From contig NZ_CP160402.1 in assembly GCF_040730185.1 (NCBI RefSeq), positions 5,952,001-6,016,000 of the forward strand: a DNA stretch of 64,000 nt. The letters are read 5' to 3'. Shown in pieces: positions 1 to 9,083 of the stretch. The position numbers and the translations under genes were made by a program. Below the pieces are notes generated by a model. The model had not been told where the DNA came from. It saw only the letters and a program-made list of their open reading frames with translations, and ran no database searches. This DNA comes from Streptomyces sp. Je 1-332. Its GTDB lineage: Bacteria; Actinomycetota; Actinomycetes; Streptomycetales; Streptomycetaceae. Every line of letters begins with the position of its first letter. Positions within the stretch are counted from its first letter, which is position 1.

Positions 1-1130
1 CCGTCTTCCGGTTCGCCGCGGAGGAGGCCCGCCGGTTCAACGGCGGCGAGGCCCAGCGCCTCGACACCGACCTCGGTGGCCAGGGGCGCCTCGCCTTCAC
101 GCGCCGCTACTCCAAGGGTGTCGTCCTTGGCATCGCGCCGTTCAACTTCCCGCTGAACCTCTGCGCCCACAAGATCGCCCCGGCCATCGCGTCCGGCACG
201 CCGATCATCCTCAAGCCGGCGCCCGCCACCCCGCTCTCCGGTCTCCTCATCGGCGAGCTGCTCGCCGAGACCGAACTGCCCGCCGGTTCCTGGTCGGTCC
301 TGCCGGTCGCGAACGAGAAGATGCCCGCCCTCGTGCAGGACGAGCGCCTTCCCGTCATCTCCTTCACGGGCTCCGAGAAGGTCGGCTACGCGATCATGGA
401 CTCCGTGCCGCGCAAGCACTGCACCCTGGAACTCGGCGGAAACGGCGCCGCCGTCGTCCTCGCCGACTACTCCTCCGACGCGGACCTCGACTGGGCCGCC
501 GCGCGCATCGCGACCTTCTCCAACTACCAGGGCGGCCAGTCCTGCATCTCGGTGCAGCGCGTCATCGCCGACGCCTCGGTGTACGACCGGCTCGTGCCGC
601 GCGTCCTCGCGGCCATCGAGGCCCAGGTCACCGGCGACCCGTCCGACCCGAAGACGGACGTCGGCCCGCTCGTCAACGAGGACGCCGCCAAGCGCGTCGA
701 GTCCTGGGTCGACGAGGCCGTGCAGGCGGGCGCCCAGCTGCTCGCGGGCGGCAAGCGTGACGGCGCCTCGTACGCGCCGACCGTGCTCGCCGACGTGCCG
801 GCCGACGCCACCATCGCCTGCGAGGAGGTCTTCGGACCTGTCCTCACGATCAAGAAGGTGGACGGCGAGGCGGAGGCGTTCGCCGCCGTCAACGACTCCA
901 AGTACGGCCTCCAGGCGGGCGTCTTCACGCACGACCTGCAGACCGCCTTCCGCGCGCACCGCGACCTGGAGGTCGGCGGCGTGGTCATCGGCGACGCCCC
1001 CTCCTACCGCGCCGACCAGATGCCGTACGGCGGCGTCAAGCAGTCCGGCGTGGGCCGCGAGGGCGTCCGCTTCGCGATGGACGACTACACCTACGAGCGC
1101 GTCATGGTCCTGACGGGCATCGCCCTGTAA
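1..1130 (+). CDS. Aldehyde dehydrogenase family protein, 5'-truncated by the window edge
   Basis: NAD(P)+-dependent oxidation of an aldehyde to an acid is the family reaction. The reading frame is open from base 3, so the true start lies upstream. The visible part begins just before the motif GIAPFNFPL of the coenzyme-binding domain. The general-base motif ELGGNG follows, then the nucleophile motif GGQSCIS, EEVFGPV, and the C-terminal PYGGVKQSG. All catalytic residues are present, so an active enzyme is likely; the aldehyde used cannot be told from sequence. It ends in TAA just before a strong hairpin and is followed by an acyl-CoA dehydrogenase, which would fit lipid or carboxylic-acid catabolism (inference). 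Confidence 0.95.
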   Translation, partial: VFRFAAEEARRFNGGEAQRLDTDLGGQGRLAFTRRYSKGVVLGIAPFNFPLNLCAHKIAPAIASGTPIILKPAPATPLSGLLIGELLAETELPAGSWSVLPVANEKMPALVQDERLPVISFTGSEKVGYAIMDSVPRKHCTLELGGNGAAVVLADYSSDADLDWAAARIATFSNYQGGQSCISVQRVIADASVYDRLVPRVLAAIEAQVTGDPSDPKTDVGPLVNEDAAKRVESWVDEAVQAGAQLLAGGKRDGASYAPTVLADVPADATIACEEVFGPVLTIKKVDGEAEAFAAVNDSKYGLQAGVFTHDLQTAFRAHRDLEVGGVVIGDAPSYRADQMPYGGVKQSGVGREGVRFAMDDYTYERVMVLTGIAL

Positions 1131-1157
1131 GGCCGGCCTCGCAAGGCCACGATCCGG

Positions 1158-1192
1158 ACGGCCGGAGCCCACTGTGCGGGGGCTCCGGCCGT
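1158..1192. terminator. Stem-loop terminator after the aldehyde dehydrogenase gene
   Basis: A perfect 13-bp inverted repeat (acggccggagccc, with its complement at 1180-1192) around a 9-nt loop lies 28 bases after the stop codon. No T-run follows, as is usual for Streptomyces terminators. Confidence 0.8.
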
Positions 1193-1272
1193 TCTCGTGC
1201 GCGAGGGCGCCGGGCGGCCCGCGCTGCGCCGAACGCTGCGCGAAGACTGGTGGGCCGAGAACGAATCGGGTA

Positions 1273-1290
1273 CATACGATCCATACGATC
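1273..1290 (+). repeat. Two tandem copies of catacgatc upstream of the acyl-CoA dehydrogenase gene
   Basis: The 9-mer catacgatc occurs twice back to back, about 90 bases before the start codon. It overlaps a possible -10 element (tacgat). It could be a promoter/operator element; no regulator is encoded nearby. Confidence 0.45.
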
Positions 1291-1376
1291 GAGTAGCACC
1301 AGTCAGTAACCGACCGGGTCAAGATCGGGTCATCCGGAGCCGATCGGCCCCCCTTCGCGGCGAGGTGAGCTCCTCA

Positions 1377-3323
1377 ATGCCCGCACAACCCACACCCCCT
1401 TCCGGGGCGGCCGTCAGCGAACGCGAGGCCCGGCAGGTCGCCGAGGCCGCCCGTGAACAGGACTGGCGCAAGCCCAGCTTCGCCAAGGAACTCTTCCTCG
1501 GCCGCTTCCGGCTCGACCTGATCCATCCGCATCCCATGCCCGCCGACGAGGACGCCAGGCGCGGCGAGGAGTTCCTCGCCAAGCTCCGCGACTTCTGCGA
1601 GACGAAGATCGACTCGGCGCGCATCGAGCGCGAGGCGAAGATCCCCGACGAGGTGATCAACGGGCTCAAGGAGCTCGGCGCGCTCGGCATGAAGATCGAC
1701 ACCAAGTACGGCGGCCTCGGCCTCACGCAGGTGTACTACAACAAGGCCCTGGCCCTCGTCGGCTCCGCGAACCCCGCGATCGGCGCGCTGCTCTCCGCCC
1801 ACCAGTCGATCGGCGTACCGCAGCCGCTCAAGCAGTTCGGCACCCAGGAACAGAAGGACGAGTTCCTGCCGCGCTGCGCCCGCACCGACATCAGCGCGTT
1901 CCTCCTGACCGAGCCCGACGTCGGCTCCGACCCGGCGCGCCTGGCCACCATGGCGGTGCCCGACGGCGACGAGTACGTCCTGGACGGCGTGAAGCTGTGG
2001 ACCACGAACGGCGTCGTCGCCGATCTCCTGGTCGTCATGGCACGCGTACCGAAGTCGGACGGCCACAAGGGCGGCATCACGGCCTTCGTGGTGGAGGCGT
2101 CGGCGGACGGCATCACCGTCGAGAACCGCAACGCCTTCATGGGCCTGCGTGGCCTGGAGAACGGCGTGACCCGCTTCCACCAGGTCCGCGTCCCGGCCGC
2201 GCACCGCATCGGCCCGGAGGGCGCGGGCCTGAAGATCGCCCTGACGACCCTCAACACCGGCCGCCTCTCGCTGCCCGCGATGTGCGTCGGCGCCGGCAAG
2301 TGGTGCCTGAAGATCGCCCGTGAGTGGTCGGGCGCGCGCGAGCAGTGGGGCAAGCCGGTCGCGCTGCACGAGGCGGTCGGCGCGAAGATCTCCTTCATCG
2401 CGGCGACGACCTTCGCCCTGGAAGCCGTACTCGACCTCTCCTCCCAGATGGCCGACGAGGACCGCAACGACATCCGCATCGAGGCGGCGCTCGCCAAGCT
2501 GTACGGCTCCGAGATGGGCTGTCTGATGGCCGACGAGCTGGTGCAGATCCGTGGCGGCCGGGGCTTCGAGACCGCCGAATCCCTCGCGGCCCGCGGCGAA
2601 CGCGCCGTCCCGGCGGAACAGGTCCTGCGCGACCTGCGCATCAACCGCATCTTCGAGGGCTCGACGGAGATCATGCACCTGCTCATCGCCCGCGAGGCGG
2701 TGGACGCGCACCTGAAGGTGGCGGGCGACCTGATCGACCCGGACAAGACCCTGACCGACAAGGCGAAGGCGGGCGCCAAGGCAGGCGGCTTCTACGCCCG
2801 CTGGCTGCCGAAACTGGTCGCGGGGCCGGGTCAACTCCCCAGCTCGTACGCCGAGTTCCACCCCAGCGGCCACGCGGACCTCTCCCCGCACCTTCGCTAC
2901 GTGGAACGGAGCGCCCGCAAGCTGGCCCGCTCCACCTTCTACGCGATGTCGCGCTGGCAGGGAAAGATGGAGACCAAGCAGGGCTTCCTCGGCCGCGTGG
3001 TCGACATCGGCGCCGAACTCTTCGCGATGAGCGCGGCGTGCGTACGCGCCGAGCTGCTGCGGACGACGGAGGACCACGGCCGCGAGGCCTACCAGCTGGC
3101 CGACACGTTCTGCCGTCAGTCCCGCATCCGCGTCGACGAGCTCTTCGACCGCCTGTGGAAGAACACGGACGACGTGGACCACAAGGTGGTCAAGGGCGTC
3201 CTGAACGGCATGTACACCTGGCTGGAGGCGGGCGTCGTCGACCCCAGCGGCGAAGGCCCCTGGATCGCGGACGCCACACCGGGCCCGAGCACACGGGAGA
3301 ACGTCCACCGGCCGATCCGCTGA
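1377..3323 (+). CDS. Acyl-CoA dehydrogenase family protein (large, VLCAD-like), 648 aa
   Basis: FAD-dependent alpha,beta-dehydrogenation of an acyl-CoA. The ATG at 1377 was chosen over longer in-frame readings because a gaggtgag ribosome site precedes it. The order of features is the N-terminal helical domain, the FAD/substrate signature (TEPDVGSDP, KLWTTNG), and the C-terminal helical domain with RGGRGFE. IFEGSTEIMHLL follows, whose Glu matches the catalytic base of the family. At 648 residues it is longer than short-chain enzymes (about 380-400) and carries an extra C-terminal helical region, as in very-long-chain enzymes. It lies alone between two terminators. Substrate chain length is not provable here. 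Confidence 0.93.
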   Translation: MPAQPTPPSGAAVSEREARQVAEAAREQDWRKPSFAKELFLGRFRLDLIHPHPMPADEDARRGEEFLAKLRDFCETKIDSARIEREAKIPDEVINGLKELGALGMKIDTKYGGLGLTQVYYNKALALVGSANPAIGALLSAHQSIGVPQPLKQFGTQEQKDEFLPRCARTDISAFLLTEPDVGSDPARLATMAVPDGDEYVLDGVKLWTTNGVVADLLVVMARVPKSDGHKGGITAFVVEASADGITVENRNAFMGLRGLENGVTRFHQVRVPAAHRIGPEGAGLKIALTTLNTGRLSLPAMCVGAGKWCLKIAREWSGAREQWGKPVALHEAVGAKISFIAATTFALEAVLDLSSQMADEDRNDIRIEAALAKLYGSEMGCLMADELVQIRGGRGFETAESLAARGERAVPAEQVLRDLRINRIFEGSTEIMHLLIAREAVDAHLKVAGDLIDPDKTLTDKAKAGAKAGGFYARWLPKLVAGPGQLPSSYAEFHPSGHADLSPHLRYVERSARKLARSTFYAMSRWQGKMETKQGFLGRVVDIGAELFAMSAACVRAELLRTTEDHGREAYQLADTFCRQSRIRVDELFDRLWKNTDDVDHKVVKGVLNGMYTWLEAGVVDPSGEGPWIADATPGPSTRENVHRPIR

Positions 3324-3328
3324 CGGCT

Positions 3329-3364
3329 TTCCGGGGCGTTCCCTCCCGCGGGAACGCCCCGGAA
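3329..3364. terminator. Stem-loop terminator after the acyl-CoA dehydrogenase gene
   Basis: A perfect 15-bp inverted repeat (ttccggggcgttccc and complement) with a 6-nt loop begins a few bases after the stop codon. Confidence 0.85.
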
Positions 3365-3432
3365 CACGATTTCGGCCGACCGGATCGGGGCGCAGTGTCT
3401 CCTCACACCTCCGCCCAGGCAAGAATGGGGGG

Positions 3433-4689
3433 ATGAGCGACAGTCCAGCCCCCCTCGCCGATCCGCATCTCGTCTTCGACCCCGTCGCGACGGACGGTCC
3501 GCGGGACATCGTCATCCTCGGCTCGACCGGTTCGATCGGCACCCAGGCCATCGATCTCGTCCTGCGCAACCCCCGTCGCTTCCGCGTCACCGCGCTCTCC
3601 GCCGCCGGCGGCCGCGTCGGACTGCTCGCCGAACAGGCGAGGCAGCTGCGGGTGCGGACCGTGGCCGTGGCCCGCGAGGACGTCGTACCGGCGCTGCGCG
3701 AGGCGCTGAAGGGGCAGTACGGCGACGAGCCGCTGCCCGAGATCCTCGCCGGGCCCGACGCGGCCACGCAGGTCGCCACCTCCGACTGCCATACCGTCCT
3801 GAACGGCATCACCGGCTCCATCGGGCTCGCGCCCACGCTCGCCGCGCTCGAAGCGGGCCGCACCCTCGCGCTCGCCAACAAGGAGTCGCTGATCGTCGGC
3901 GGGCCCCTGGTGAAGGCGCTCGCCAAGCCGGGGCAGATCATCCCCGTCGACTCCGAGCACGCCGCGCTCTTCCAGGCGCTCGCCGCCGGCACCCGCGCCG
4001 ATGTGCGCAAGCTGGTCGTCACCGCCTCCGGTGGCCCGTTCCGGGGACGTACGAAGGCCGATCTGGCGAACGTCACGCCGGACGACGCGCTCGCACACCC
4101 CACCTGGGCCATGGGCCCGGTCATCACGGTGAACTCCGCGACGCTCGTCAACAAGGGCCTGGAGGTGATCGAGGCCCACCTCCTCTACGACATCCCCTTC
4201 GAGCGCATCGAGGTCGTCGTCCACCCCCAGTCCTATGTGCACTCCATGGTCGAGTTCACCGACGGATCGACGCTGGCCCAGGCCACGCCGCCGGACATGG
4301 GCGGCCCGATCGCCATCGGCATCGGCTGGCCCGAGCGGGTGCCGGACGCGGCGCCCGCCTTCGACTGGACGAAGGCCTCCAGCTGGGAGTTCTTCCCCCT
4401 CGACAACGACGCTTTCCCGTCGGTCGGGCTCGCCCGGCATGTGGGGAAGCTCGCGGGCACGGCCCCGGCAGTGTTCAATGCCGCCAACGAGGAGTGCGTG
4501 GACGCGTTCTTGAACGGCGCCCTGCCCTTCAACGGGATCATGGAGACCGTCACGGAGATCGTCGCCGAACACGGCACGCCGTCCGCGGGAACTTCCCTGA
4601 CCGTCGCGGACGTCCTCGAAGCGGAGACCTGGGCGCGCGCCCGGGCCCGTGAACTGACGGCGAAGGCGACCGCGGAGGCCCGCGCATGA
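3433..4689 (+). CDS. dxr: 1-deoxy-D-xylulose 5-phosphate reductoisomerase
   Basis: Second step of the MEP isoprenoid pathway: NADPH-dependent conversion of DXP to 2-C-methyl-D-erythritol 4-phosphate; cytosolic, target of fosmidomycin. The NADPH motif GSTGSIGT is at residues 30-37. The conserved NKES and DSEHAALFQ stretches carry the metal-binding acidic residues, and [14 protein letters not shown] is intact. Length is 418 aa, slightly longer than typical because of an N-terminal extension and a charged C-terminal tail. The ATG sits right after a run of six G. The stop overlaps the next gene by 4 bases (ATGA), so it is translationally coupled to the site-2 protease. ispG follows further on, giving a MEP gene cluster. 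Confidence 0.97.
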   Translation: MSDSPAPLADPHLVFDPVATDGPRDIVILGSTGSIGTQAIDLVLRNPRRFRVTALSAAGGRVGLLAEQARQLRVRTVAVAREDVVPALREALKGQYGDEPLPEILAGPDAATQVATSDCHTVLNGITGSIGLAPTLAALEAGRTLALANKESLIVGGPLVKALAKPGQIIPVDSEHAALFQALAAGTRADVRKLVVTASGGPFRGRTKADLANVTPDDALAHPTWAMGPVITVNSATLVNKGLEVIEAHLLYDIPFERIEVVVHPQSYVHSMVEFTDGSTLAQATPPDMGGPIAIGIGWPERVPDAAPAFDWTKASSWEFFPLDNDAFPSVGLARHVGKLAGTAPAVFNAANEECVDAFLNGALPFNGIMETVTEIVAEHGTPSAGTSLTVADVLEAETWARARARELTAKATAEARA

Positions 4690-5987
4690 CGACCTTGATG
4701 ATGATCCTCGGCATAGTCGTCTTCGCGGTCGGACTGCTGTTCTCGATCGCCTGGCACGAGCTGGGTCACCTGTCGACCGCCAAGCTGTTCGGCATCCGCG
4801 TGCCGCAGTACATGGTCGGTTTCGGCCCGACGATCTTCTCGCGCAAGAAGGGCGACACCGAGTACGGCATCAAGGCCATCCCCCTCGGCGGGTACATCCG
4901 CATGATCGGCATGTTCCCGCCCGGCCCGGACGGCCGCCTCGAGGCACGCTCGACGTCCCCCTGGCGCGGCATGATCGAGGACGCGCGGTCGGCCGCCTTC
5001 GAGGAGCTCAAGCCCGGCGACGAGACGCGGCTCTTCTACACGCGCAAGCCGTGGAAGCGCGTGATCGTGATGTTCGCGGGCCCGTTCATGAACCTGATCC
5101 TGGCCGTGGCGATCTTCCTCGGCGTGATGATGACGTTCGGTATCAGCACGCAGACGACGACGGTCGGCAAGGTCTCCGACTGCGTCATCCAGCAGAGCGA
5201 GAACCGCACGAAGTGCGAGAAGGGCGACACGGTCGCGCCGGCCAAGGCGGCGGGCCTGAAGCTCGGCGACAAGATCGTCGGCTTCCAGGGGCAGCCCATC
5301 GACGACTGGTCCGCGCTCCAGGGCAAGATCCGCGAGACGATCGGCCCGGCCACCATCACGGTCGAGCGTGACGGCAAGCAGGTCGACCTGCAGGCCAACC
5401 TCATCAAGAACCAGGTCAGCAAGACCGACGGCGAGGGCGGCTATGTGGAGGGCAAGTACGTCTCCGCTGGCTTCCTCGGCTTCACCCCCGCCACCGGCGT
5501 AGTCCAGCAGGGCTTCGGCGACTCCGTGAACCGCATGGGCGACATGATGGAGAACGGCGTCGAGTCGCTCATCGCCCTGCCGTCCAAGATCCCCGACCTG
5601 TGGGACGCGGCCTTCGGGGACGGCGACCGCAAGCAGGACTCCCCGATGGGCGTCGTCGGCGCGGCCCGCGTGGGCGGCGAGGTCTTCACGCTGGACATCC
5701 CGCCGGAGAACCAGATCGCGATGATGCTGTTCCTGGTCGCGGGCTTCAACCTCTCCCTGTTCCTGTTCAACATGCTGCCGCTGCTGCCGCTGGACGGCGG
5801 GCACATCGCGGGGGCGCTGTGGGAGTCGGTGCGGCGCAAGGCGGCCAAGCTCCTGAAGCGGCCCGACCCGGGCCCCTTCGACGTGGCGAAGCTGATGCCC
5901 GTCGCCTATGTGGTGGCCGGAATCTTCATCTGCTTCACGATCCTCGTCCTGATCGCGGACGTGGTGAACCCGGTAAGAATCTCCTGA
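4686..5987 (+). CDS. Site-2 protease (M50, RseP/Rip1-like), membrane zinc metalloprotease
   Basis: Intramembrane protease of the M50 family, which cuts anti-sigma factors or other membrane proteins. The zinc motif HELGH lies at residues 24-28 inside the first transmembrane helix. A PDZ domain in the middle carries the typical [13 protein letters not shown]. The second metal motif LPLDGGH is near residue 370, in a C-terminal membrane segment. 433 aa is close to the usual length. It is coupled to dxr by a 4-base overlap, and a terminator separates it from ispG. Its position between two MEP-pathway genes is a conserved actinobacterial arrangement as I recall it; the substrate is unknown. Confidence 0.93.
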   Translation: MTTLMMILGIVVFAVGLLFSIAWHELGHLSTAKLFGIRVPQYMVGFGPTIFSRKKGDTEYGIKAIPLGGYIRMIGMFPPGPDGRLEARSTSPWRGMIEDARSAAFEELKPGDETRLFYTRKPWKRVIVMFAGPFMNLILAVAIFLGVMMTFGISTQTTTVGKVSDCVIQQSENRTKCEKGDTVAPAKAAGLKLGDKIVGFQGQPIDDWSALQGKIRETIGPATITVERDGKQVDLQANLIKNQVSKTDGEGGYVEGKYVSAGFLGFTPATGVVQQGFGDSVNRMGDMMENGVESLIALPSKIPDLWDAAFGDGDRKQDSPMGVVGAARVGGEVFTLDIPPENQIAMMLFLVAGFNLSLFLFNMLPLLPLDGGHIAGALWESVRRKAAKLLKRPDPGPFDVAKLMPVAYVVAGIFICFTILVLIADVVNPVRIS

Positions 5988-6004
5988 TAAGGGGAAGTTT
6001 GGAG

Positions 6005-6031
6005 CGGCCGGACACTCTCTGTGTCCGGCCG
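6005..6031. terminator. Stem-loop terminator between the site-2 protease gene and ispG
   Basis: A perfect 11-bp inverted repeat (cggccggacac and complement) with a tctct loop begins 17 bases after the stop codon. Confidence 0.75.
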
Positions 6032-6150
6032 ACCACCTTTGGGTGGACTTACGGACGTGATGTGCTCGGGCCCTATGGGGTGCCGTAATCTCGAAGTCTG
6101 GAGCCCGCCGAACTCGGGACCTTGATCCACACCTTGGGGATGCTCGCCAG

Positions 6151-7308
6151 ATGACTGCCGTTTCTCTCGGAATCCCGTCCGTACCGACCAAGCTCGCCGA
6201 CCGCCGTGTCAGCCGCAAGATCCAGGTCGGTACGGTCGCCGTCGGCGGGGACGCACCGGTGTCGGTGCAGTCGATGACGACGACGCGTACGTCCGACATC
6301 GGGGCGACGCTGCAGCAGATCGCCGAACTCACGGCGTCCGGCTGCCAGATCGTGCGGGTCGCGTGTCCGACGCAGGACGACGCGGACGCACTCGCGACGA
6401 TCGCGCGGAAGTCGCAGATCCCGGTGATCGCCGACATCCACTTCCAGCCGAAGTACGTCTTCGCGGCGATCGACGCCGGATGCGCCGCCGTCCGCGTGAA
6501 CCCGGGCAACATCAAGCAGTTCGACGACAAGGTCAAGGAGATCGCGCGCGCCGCGAAGGACGCCGGCACCCCGATCCGCATCGGCGTGAACGCGGGCTCA
6601 CTGGACGCGCGCCTCCTCAAGAAGTACGGCAAGGCGACTCCGGAGGCCCTGGTCGAGTCGGCCCTCTGGGAGGCGTCGCTCTTCGAGGAGCACGGCTTCC
6701 GGGACATCAAGATCTCGGTCAAGCACAACGACCCGGTCGTCATGGTCAACGCCTACCGCCAGCTCGCCGCGGCCAGTGACTACCCCCTGCACCTCGGCGT
6801 GACGGAGGCGGGCCCGGCGTTCCAGGGCACGATCAAGTCGGCGGTCGCCTTCGGCGCGCTGCTCTCCGAGGGCATCGGCGACACGATCCGCGTCTCCCTC
6901 TCGGCACCGCCGGTCGAGGAGATCAAGGTCGGCCTCCAGATCCTGGAGTCCCTCAACCTCAAGCCGCGCCGCCTGGAGATCGTCTCCTGCCCGTCCTGCG
7001 GCCGCGCCCAGGTCGACGTCTACAAGCTGGCCGAAGAGGTCACCGCGGGCCTGGACGGCATGGAAGTCCCCCTGCGCGTCGCCGTCATGGGCTGCGTCGT
7101 GAACGGCCCCGGCGAGGCCCGCGAGGCGGACCTCGGCGTCGCGTCCGGCAACGGCAAGGGCCAGATCTTCGTCAAGGGCGAGGTCATCAAGACCGTCCCC
7201 GAGTCGAAGATCGTGGAGACCCTCATCGAAGAGGCGATGAAGATCGCCGAACAGATGGAGAAGGACGGAATCCCCTCCGGGGAGCCGACGGTGGCGGTCG
7301 CGGGCTGA
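6151..7308 (+). CDS. ispG: 4-hydroxy-3-methylbut-2-enyl-diphosphate synthase (flavodoxin)
   Basis: MEP-pathway step converting MEcPP to HMBPP with a 4Fe-4S cluster. The N-terminal TIM-barrel-like part carries VQSMTTTRT and [12 protein letters not shown]. The C-terminal part has the three cluster ligands, two in SCPSCGR (near residues 278-281) and one in [10 protein letters not shown] (near 313). 385 aa is the usual length for the short bacterial form. It has its own upstream region of about 160 bases after the preceding terminator, so independent transcription is likely. Confidence 0.97.
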   Translation: MTAVSLGIPSVPTKLADRRVSRKIQVGTVAVGGDAPVSVQSMTTTRTSDIGATLQQIAELTASGCQIVRVACPTQDDADALATIARKSQIPVIADIHFQPKYVFAAIDAGCAAVRVNPGNIKQFDDKVKEIARAAKDAGTPIRIGVNAGSLDARLLKKYGKATPEALVESALWEASLFEEHGFRDIKISVKHNDPVVMVNAYRQLAAASDYPLHLGVTEAGPAFQGTIKSAVAFGALLSEGIGDTIRVSLSAPPVEEIKVGLQILESLNLKPRRLEIVSCPSCGRAQVDVYKLAEEVTAGLDGMEVPLRVAVMGCVVNGPGEAREADLGVASGNGKGQIFVKGEVIKTVPESKIVETLIEEAMKIAEQMEKDGIPSGEPTVAVAG

Positions 7309-7319
7309 TTCTGTCGTGT

Positions 7320-7358
7320 ACGTGGGCCCCGCCACCGACCCGGTGGCGGGGCCCACGT
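7320..7358. terminator. Strong stem-loop terminator after ispG
   Basis: A 17-bp inverted repeat (cgtgggccccgccacc core with complement) around a 5-nt loop (gaccc) begins about a dozen bases after the ispG stop. Confidence 0.9.
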
Positions 7359-7365
7359 GTGTACT

Positions 7366-7418
7366 GCGGGGCAATGGGGTGGGTGGGCGGGAGAATCCGC
7401 CGCGAAGCGGCGAAAGGC
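7366..7418 (+). repeat. Dispersed G-rich repeat, copy 1 (G-quadruplex type)
   Basis: A 53-base element begins gcggggcaat and contains five closely spaced G-runs. It ends in a small dyad around cgccgcgaagcggcg. It matches 22278-22329 almost base for base and, over its first 30 bases, 32436-32465. It lies in the ispG-GNAT intergenic region and is not part of either gene. Confidence 0.75.
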
Positions 7419-7547
7419 TCCGGCCCCGCCGGGCAGCACCCGCCCGCGGCGAGGACCCCCCCCCGGGACAAAAGGCGCCCCCCGCACAAGGCGCCCCCGC
7501 CAGGTACAGTGCGGAGATCAGCAGACCGTATGGTGAGGCCCCCGCAC

Positions 7548-8396
7548 GTGTTGACTCAGACCACCACCAGGGTCCTCGAACCGAGTGACCTGGACGCCGC
7601 GCTCGCCGTCCTCGACCGCGAGCCCGTGGCCAACGCCTTCGTGACCTCACGAGTCCGCGTCGCCGGCCTCGACCCGTGGCGGCTCGGCGGCGAGATGTGG
7701 GGCTGGTACCAGGACGGAATGCTGGAGTCCCTCTGCTACGCGGGCGCCAACCTCGTCCCGATCTGCGCGACCCCGCGAGCGGTCCGCGCCTTCGCCGACC
7801 GCGCCCGCAGGGCAGGCCGCCGCTGCTCCTCCATCGTCGGACCCGCCGAACCCACCGCCCAGCTGTGGCGGCTGCTCGAACCCTCCTGGGGCCCCGCCCG
7901 CGAGGTCCGCTCCCAGCAGCCCCTGATGGTCACCGACCGCCTCCCGCACGACATCACCCCCGACCCGTACGTCCGTCGCGTCCGCAAGGACGAGATGGAG
8001 ACGATCATGCCCGCGTGCGTGGCGATGTTCACCGAGGAAGTCGGCATCTCGCCGATGGCGGGCGACGGCGGCCTCCTCTACCAGGCGCGGGTCGCCGAAC
8101 TCGTCGGCGCGGGGCGCTCGTTCGCCCGCCTCGACCGCGACGGCAAGGTCATCTTCAAGGCGGAGATCGGCGCGGCCACGGCACAGGCCTGCCAGGTGCA
8201 GGGCGTCTGGGTGGCCCCCGAGTTCCGGGGAAAGGGCTACGCGGCACCGGGCATGGCGGCCGTCCTGCGCTACGCCCTCACGGACGTCGCCCCGGTCGTC
8301 AGCCTCTACGTCAACGACTTCAACACCGCGGCCAGGGCGGCGTACCGACGGGTGGGGTTCCAGGAGGTCGGGGCGTTCATGAGTGTCCTGTTCTAG
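7548..8396 (+). CDS. GNAT-family N-acetyltransferase with an N-terminal DUF4081-type domain
   Basis: Acetyl-CoA-dependent acetyltransferase of unknown substrate. The GTG at 7548 (VLTQTTTRVLEPSD) is preferred because a ggtgagg ribosome site lies just upstream; an in-frame ATG at 7530 would place that site inside the gene. It is 282 aa long. The N-terminal half (to about residue 130) matches the domain often found before GNAT folds in actinobacteria. The C-terminal half has the acetyl-CoA loop motif VQGVWVAPEFRGKGYA and ends VNDFNTAARAAYRRVGF, both classic GNAT features. A candidate -10 (tacagt at 7505-7510) lies upstream. It appears to be a single-gene unit. Confidence 0.88.
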   Translation: MLTQTTTRVLEPSDLDAALAVLDREPVANAFVTSRVRVAGLDPWRLGGEMWGWYQDGMLESLCYAGANLVPICATPRAVRAFADRARRAGRRCSSIVGPAEPTAQLWRLLEPSWGPAREVRSQQPLMVTDRLPHDITPDPYVRRVRKDEMETIMPACVAMFTEEVGISPMAGDGGLLYQARVAELVGAGRSFARLDRDGKVIFKAEIGAATAQACQVQGVWVAPEFRGKGYAAPGMAAVLRYALTDVAPVVSLYVNDFNTAARAAYRRVGFQEVGAFMSVLF

Positions 8397-8455
8397 CCCC
8401 CTTCCGGCTCCTACGCGTCTCACATCGCACTCCTCACGTACCCCCGTCCGCGCGT

Positions 8456-8461
8456 TAAGGT
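8456..8461 (+). promoter_or_regulatory. Candidate -10 box of a leaderless transcript
   Basis: TAAGGT ends 7 bases before the ATG of the second GNAT gene, with no Shine-Dalgarno in between. This spacing is that of Streptomyces leaderless mRNAs, in which transcription starts at the start codon. No good -35 is visible. Confidence 0.45.
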
Positions 8462-8468
8462 TCGGCGC

Positions 8469-9014
8469 ATGACTGACGACGTCGTGATCGGGCCGCTGGA
8501 CCTCGCCGCGCACGTGGACGAAGCGCTGCGGGTGCAGGCCCACGCCTTCGGGCTCAGCGACGACGAGGTGGCCGTGCGGCGGCAGATCGTGCTGCGGCAC
8601 ATCACCTACCCCGGGGCCCGCGCGCTCGGCGCGAGCACCCCCGAGGGCCGGCTCGTCGGCTTCGTCTACGGCATGCCGAACGACCGCGGCCACTGGTGGT
8701 CCACGGTCGTCGAGCCGTATCTGCGGGCCGGCGGCAGCGACGAGTGGCTCGACGACTCCTTCGTGATCACCGAACTCCATGTGCAGCCCGGCCACCAGAA
8801 CCGCGGGGTCGGCCGCACCCTCATCACCACCATCACGGACGCCGTCGACCAGCCCCGCTCGATCCTCTCCGCGATCGACATCGAGAGCCCCGCGCGGGGC
8901 CTCTACCGCTCCCTCGGGTACGTGGACCTGGCCCGCGACGTCCAGTTCCCCAGCGCCCCGAAGCCGTACGCGGTGATGGGTGCGCCGCTCCCGCTGAGGC
9001 GGGCCGGCACCTGA
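8469..9014 (+). CDS. GNAT-family N-acetyltransferase, 181 aa
   Basis: Single-domain GNAT enzyme of unknown substrate. The acetyl-CoA binding segment is ELHVQPGHQNRGVGRTL (Q/R-x-x-G-x-G/A type). A C-terminal YRSLGYVDLARDVQF follows, matching the usual beta-strand 6/7 region. The ATG start has no ribosome site but has a -10-like TAAGGT 7 bases upstream, pointing to a leaderless message. It sits between another GNAT gene and proS with no sign of coupling to either. Confidence 0.85.
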   Translation: MTDDVVIGPLDLAAHVDEALRVQAHAFGLSDDEVAVRRQIVLRHITYPGARALGASTPEGRLVGFVYGMPNDRGHWWSTVVEPYLRAGGSDEWLDDSFVITELHVQPGHQNRGVGRTLITTITDAVDQPRSILSAIDIESPARGLYRSLGYVDLARDVQFPSAPKPYAVMGAPLPLRRAGT

Positions 9015-9083
9015 CCGATTTCCGCACGCCCCCGCGCCCCGGCTAACCTCCTGCACATCATTCTTTCCACGCAGGAGTTCACC

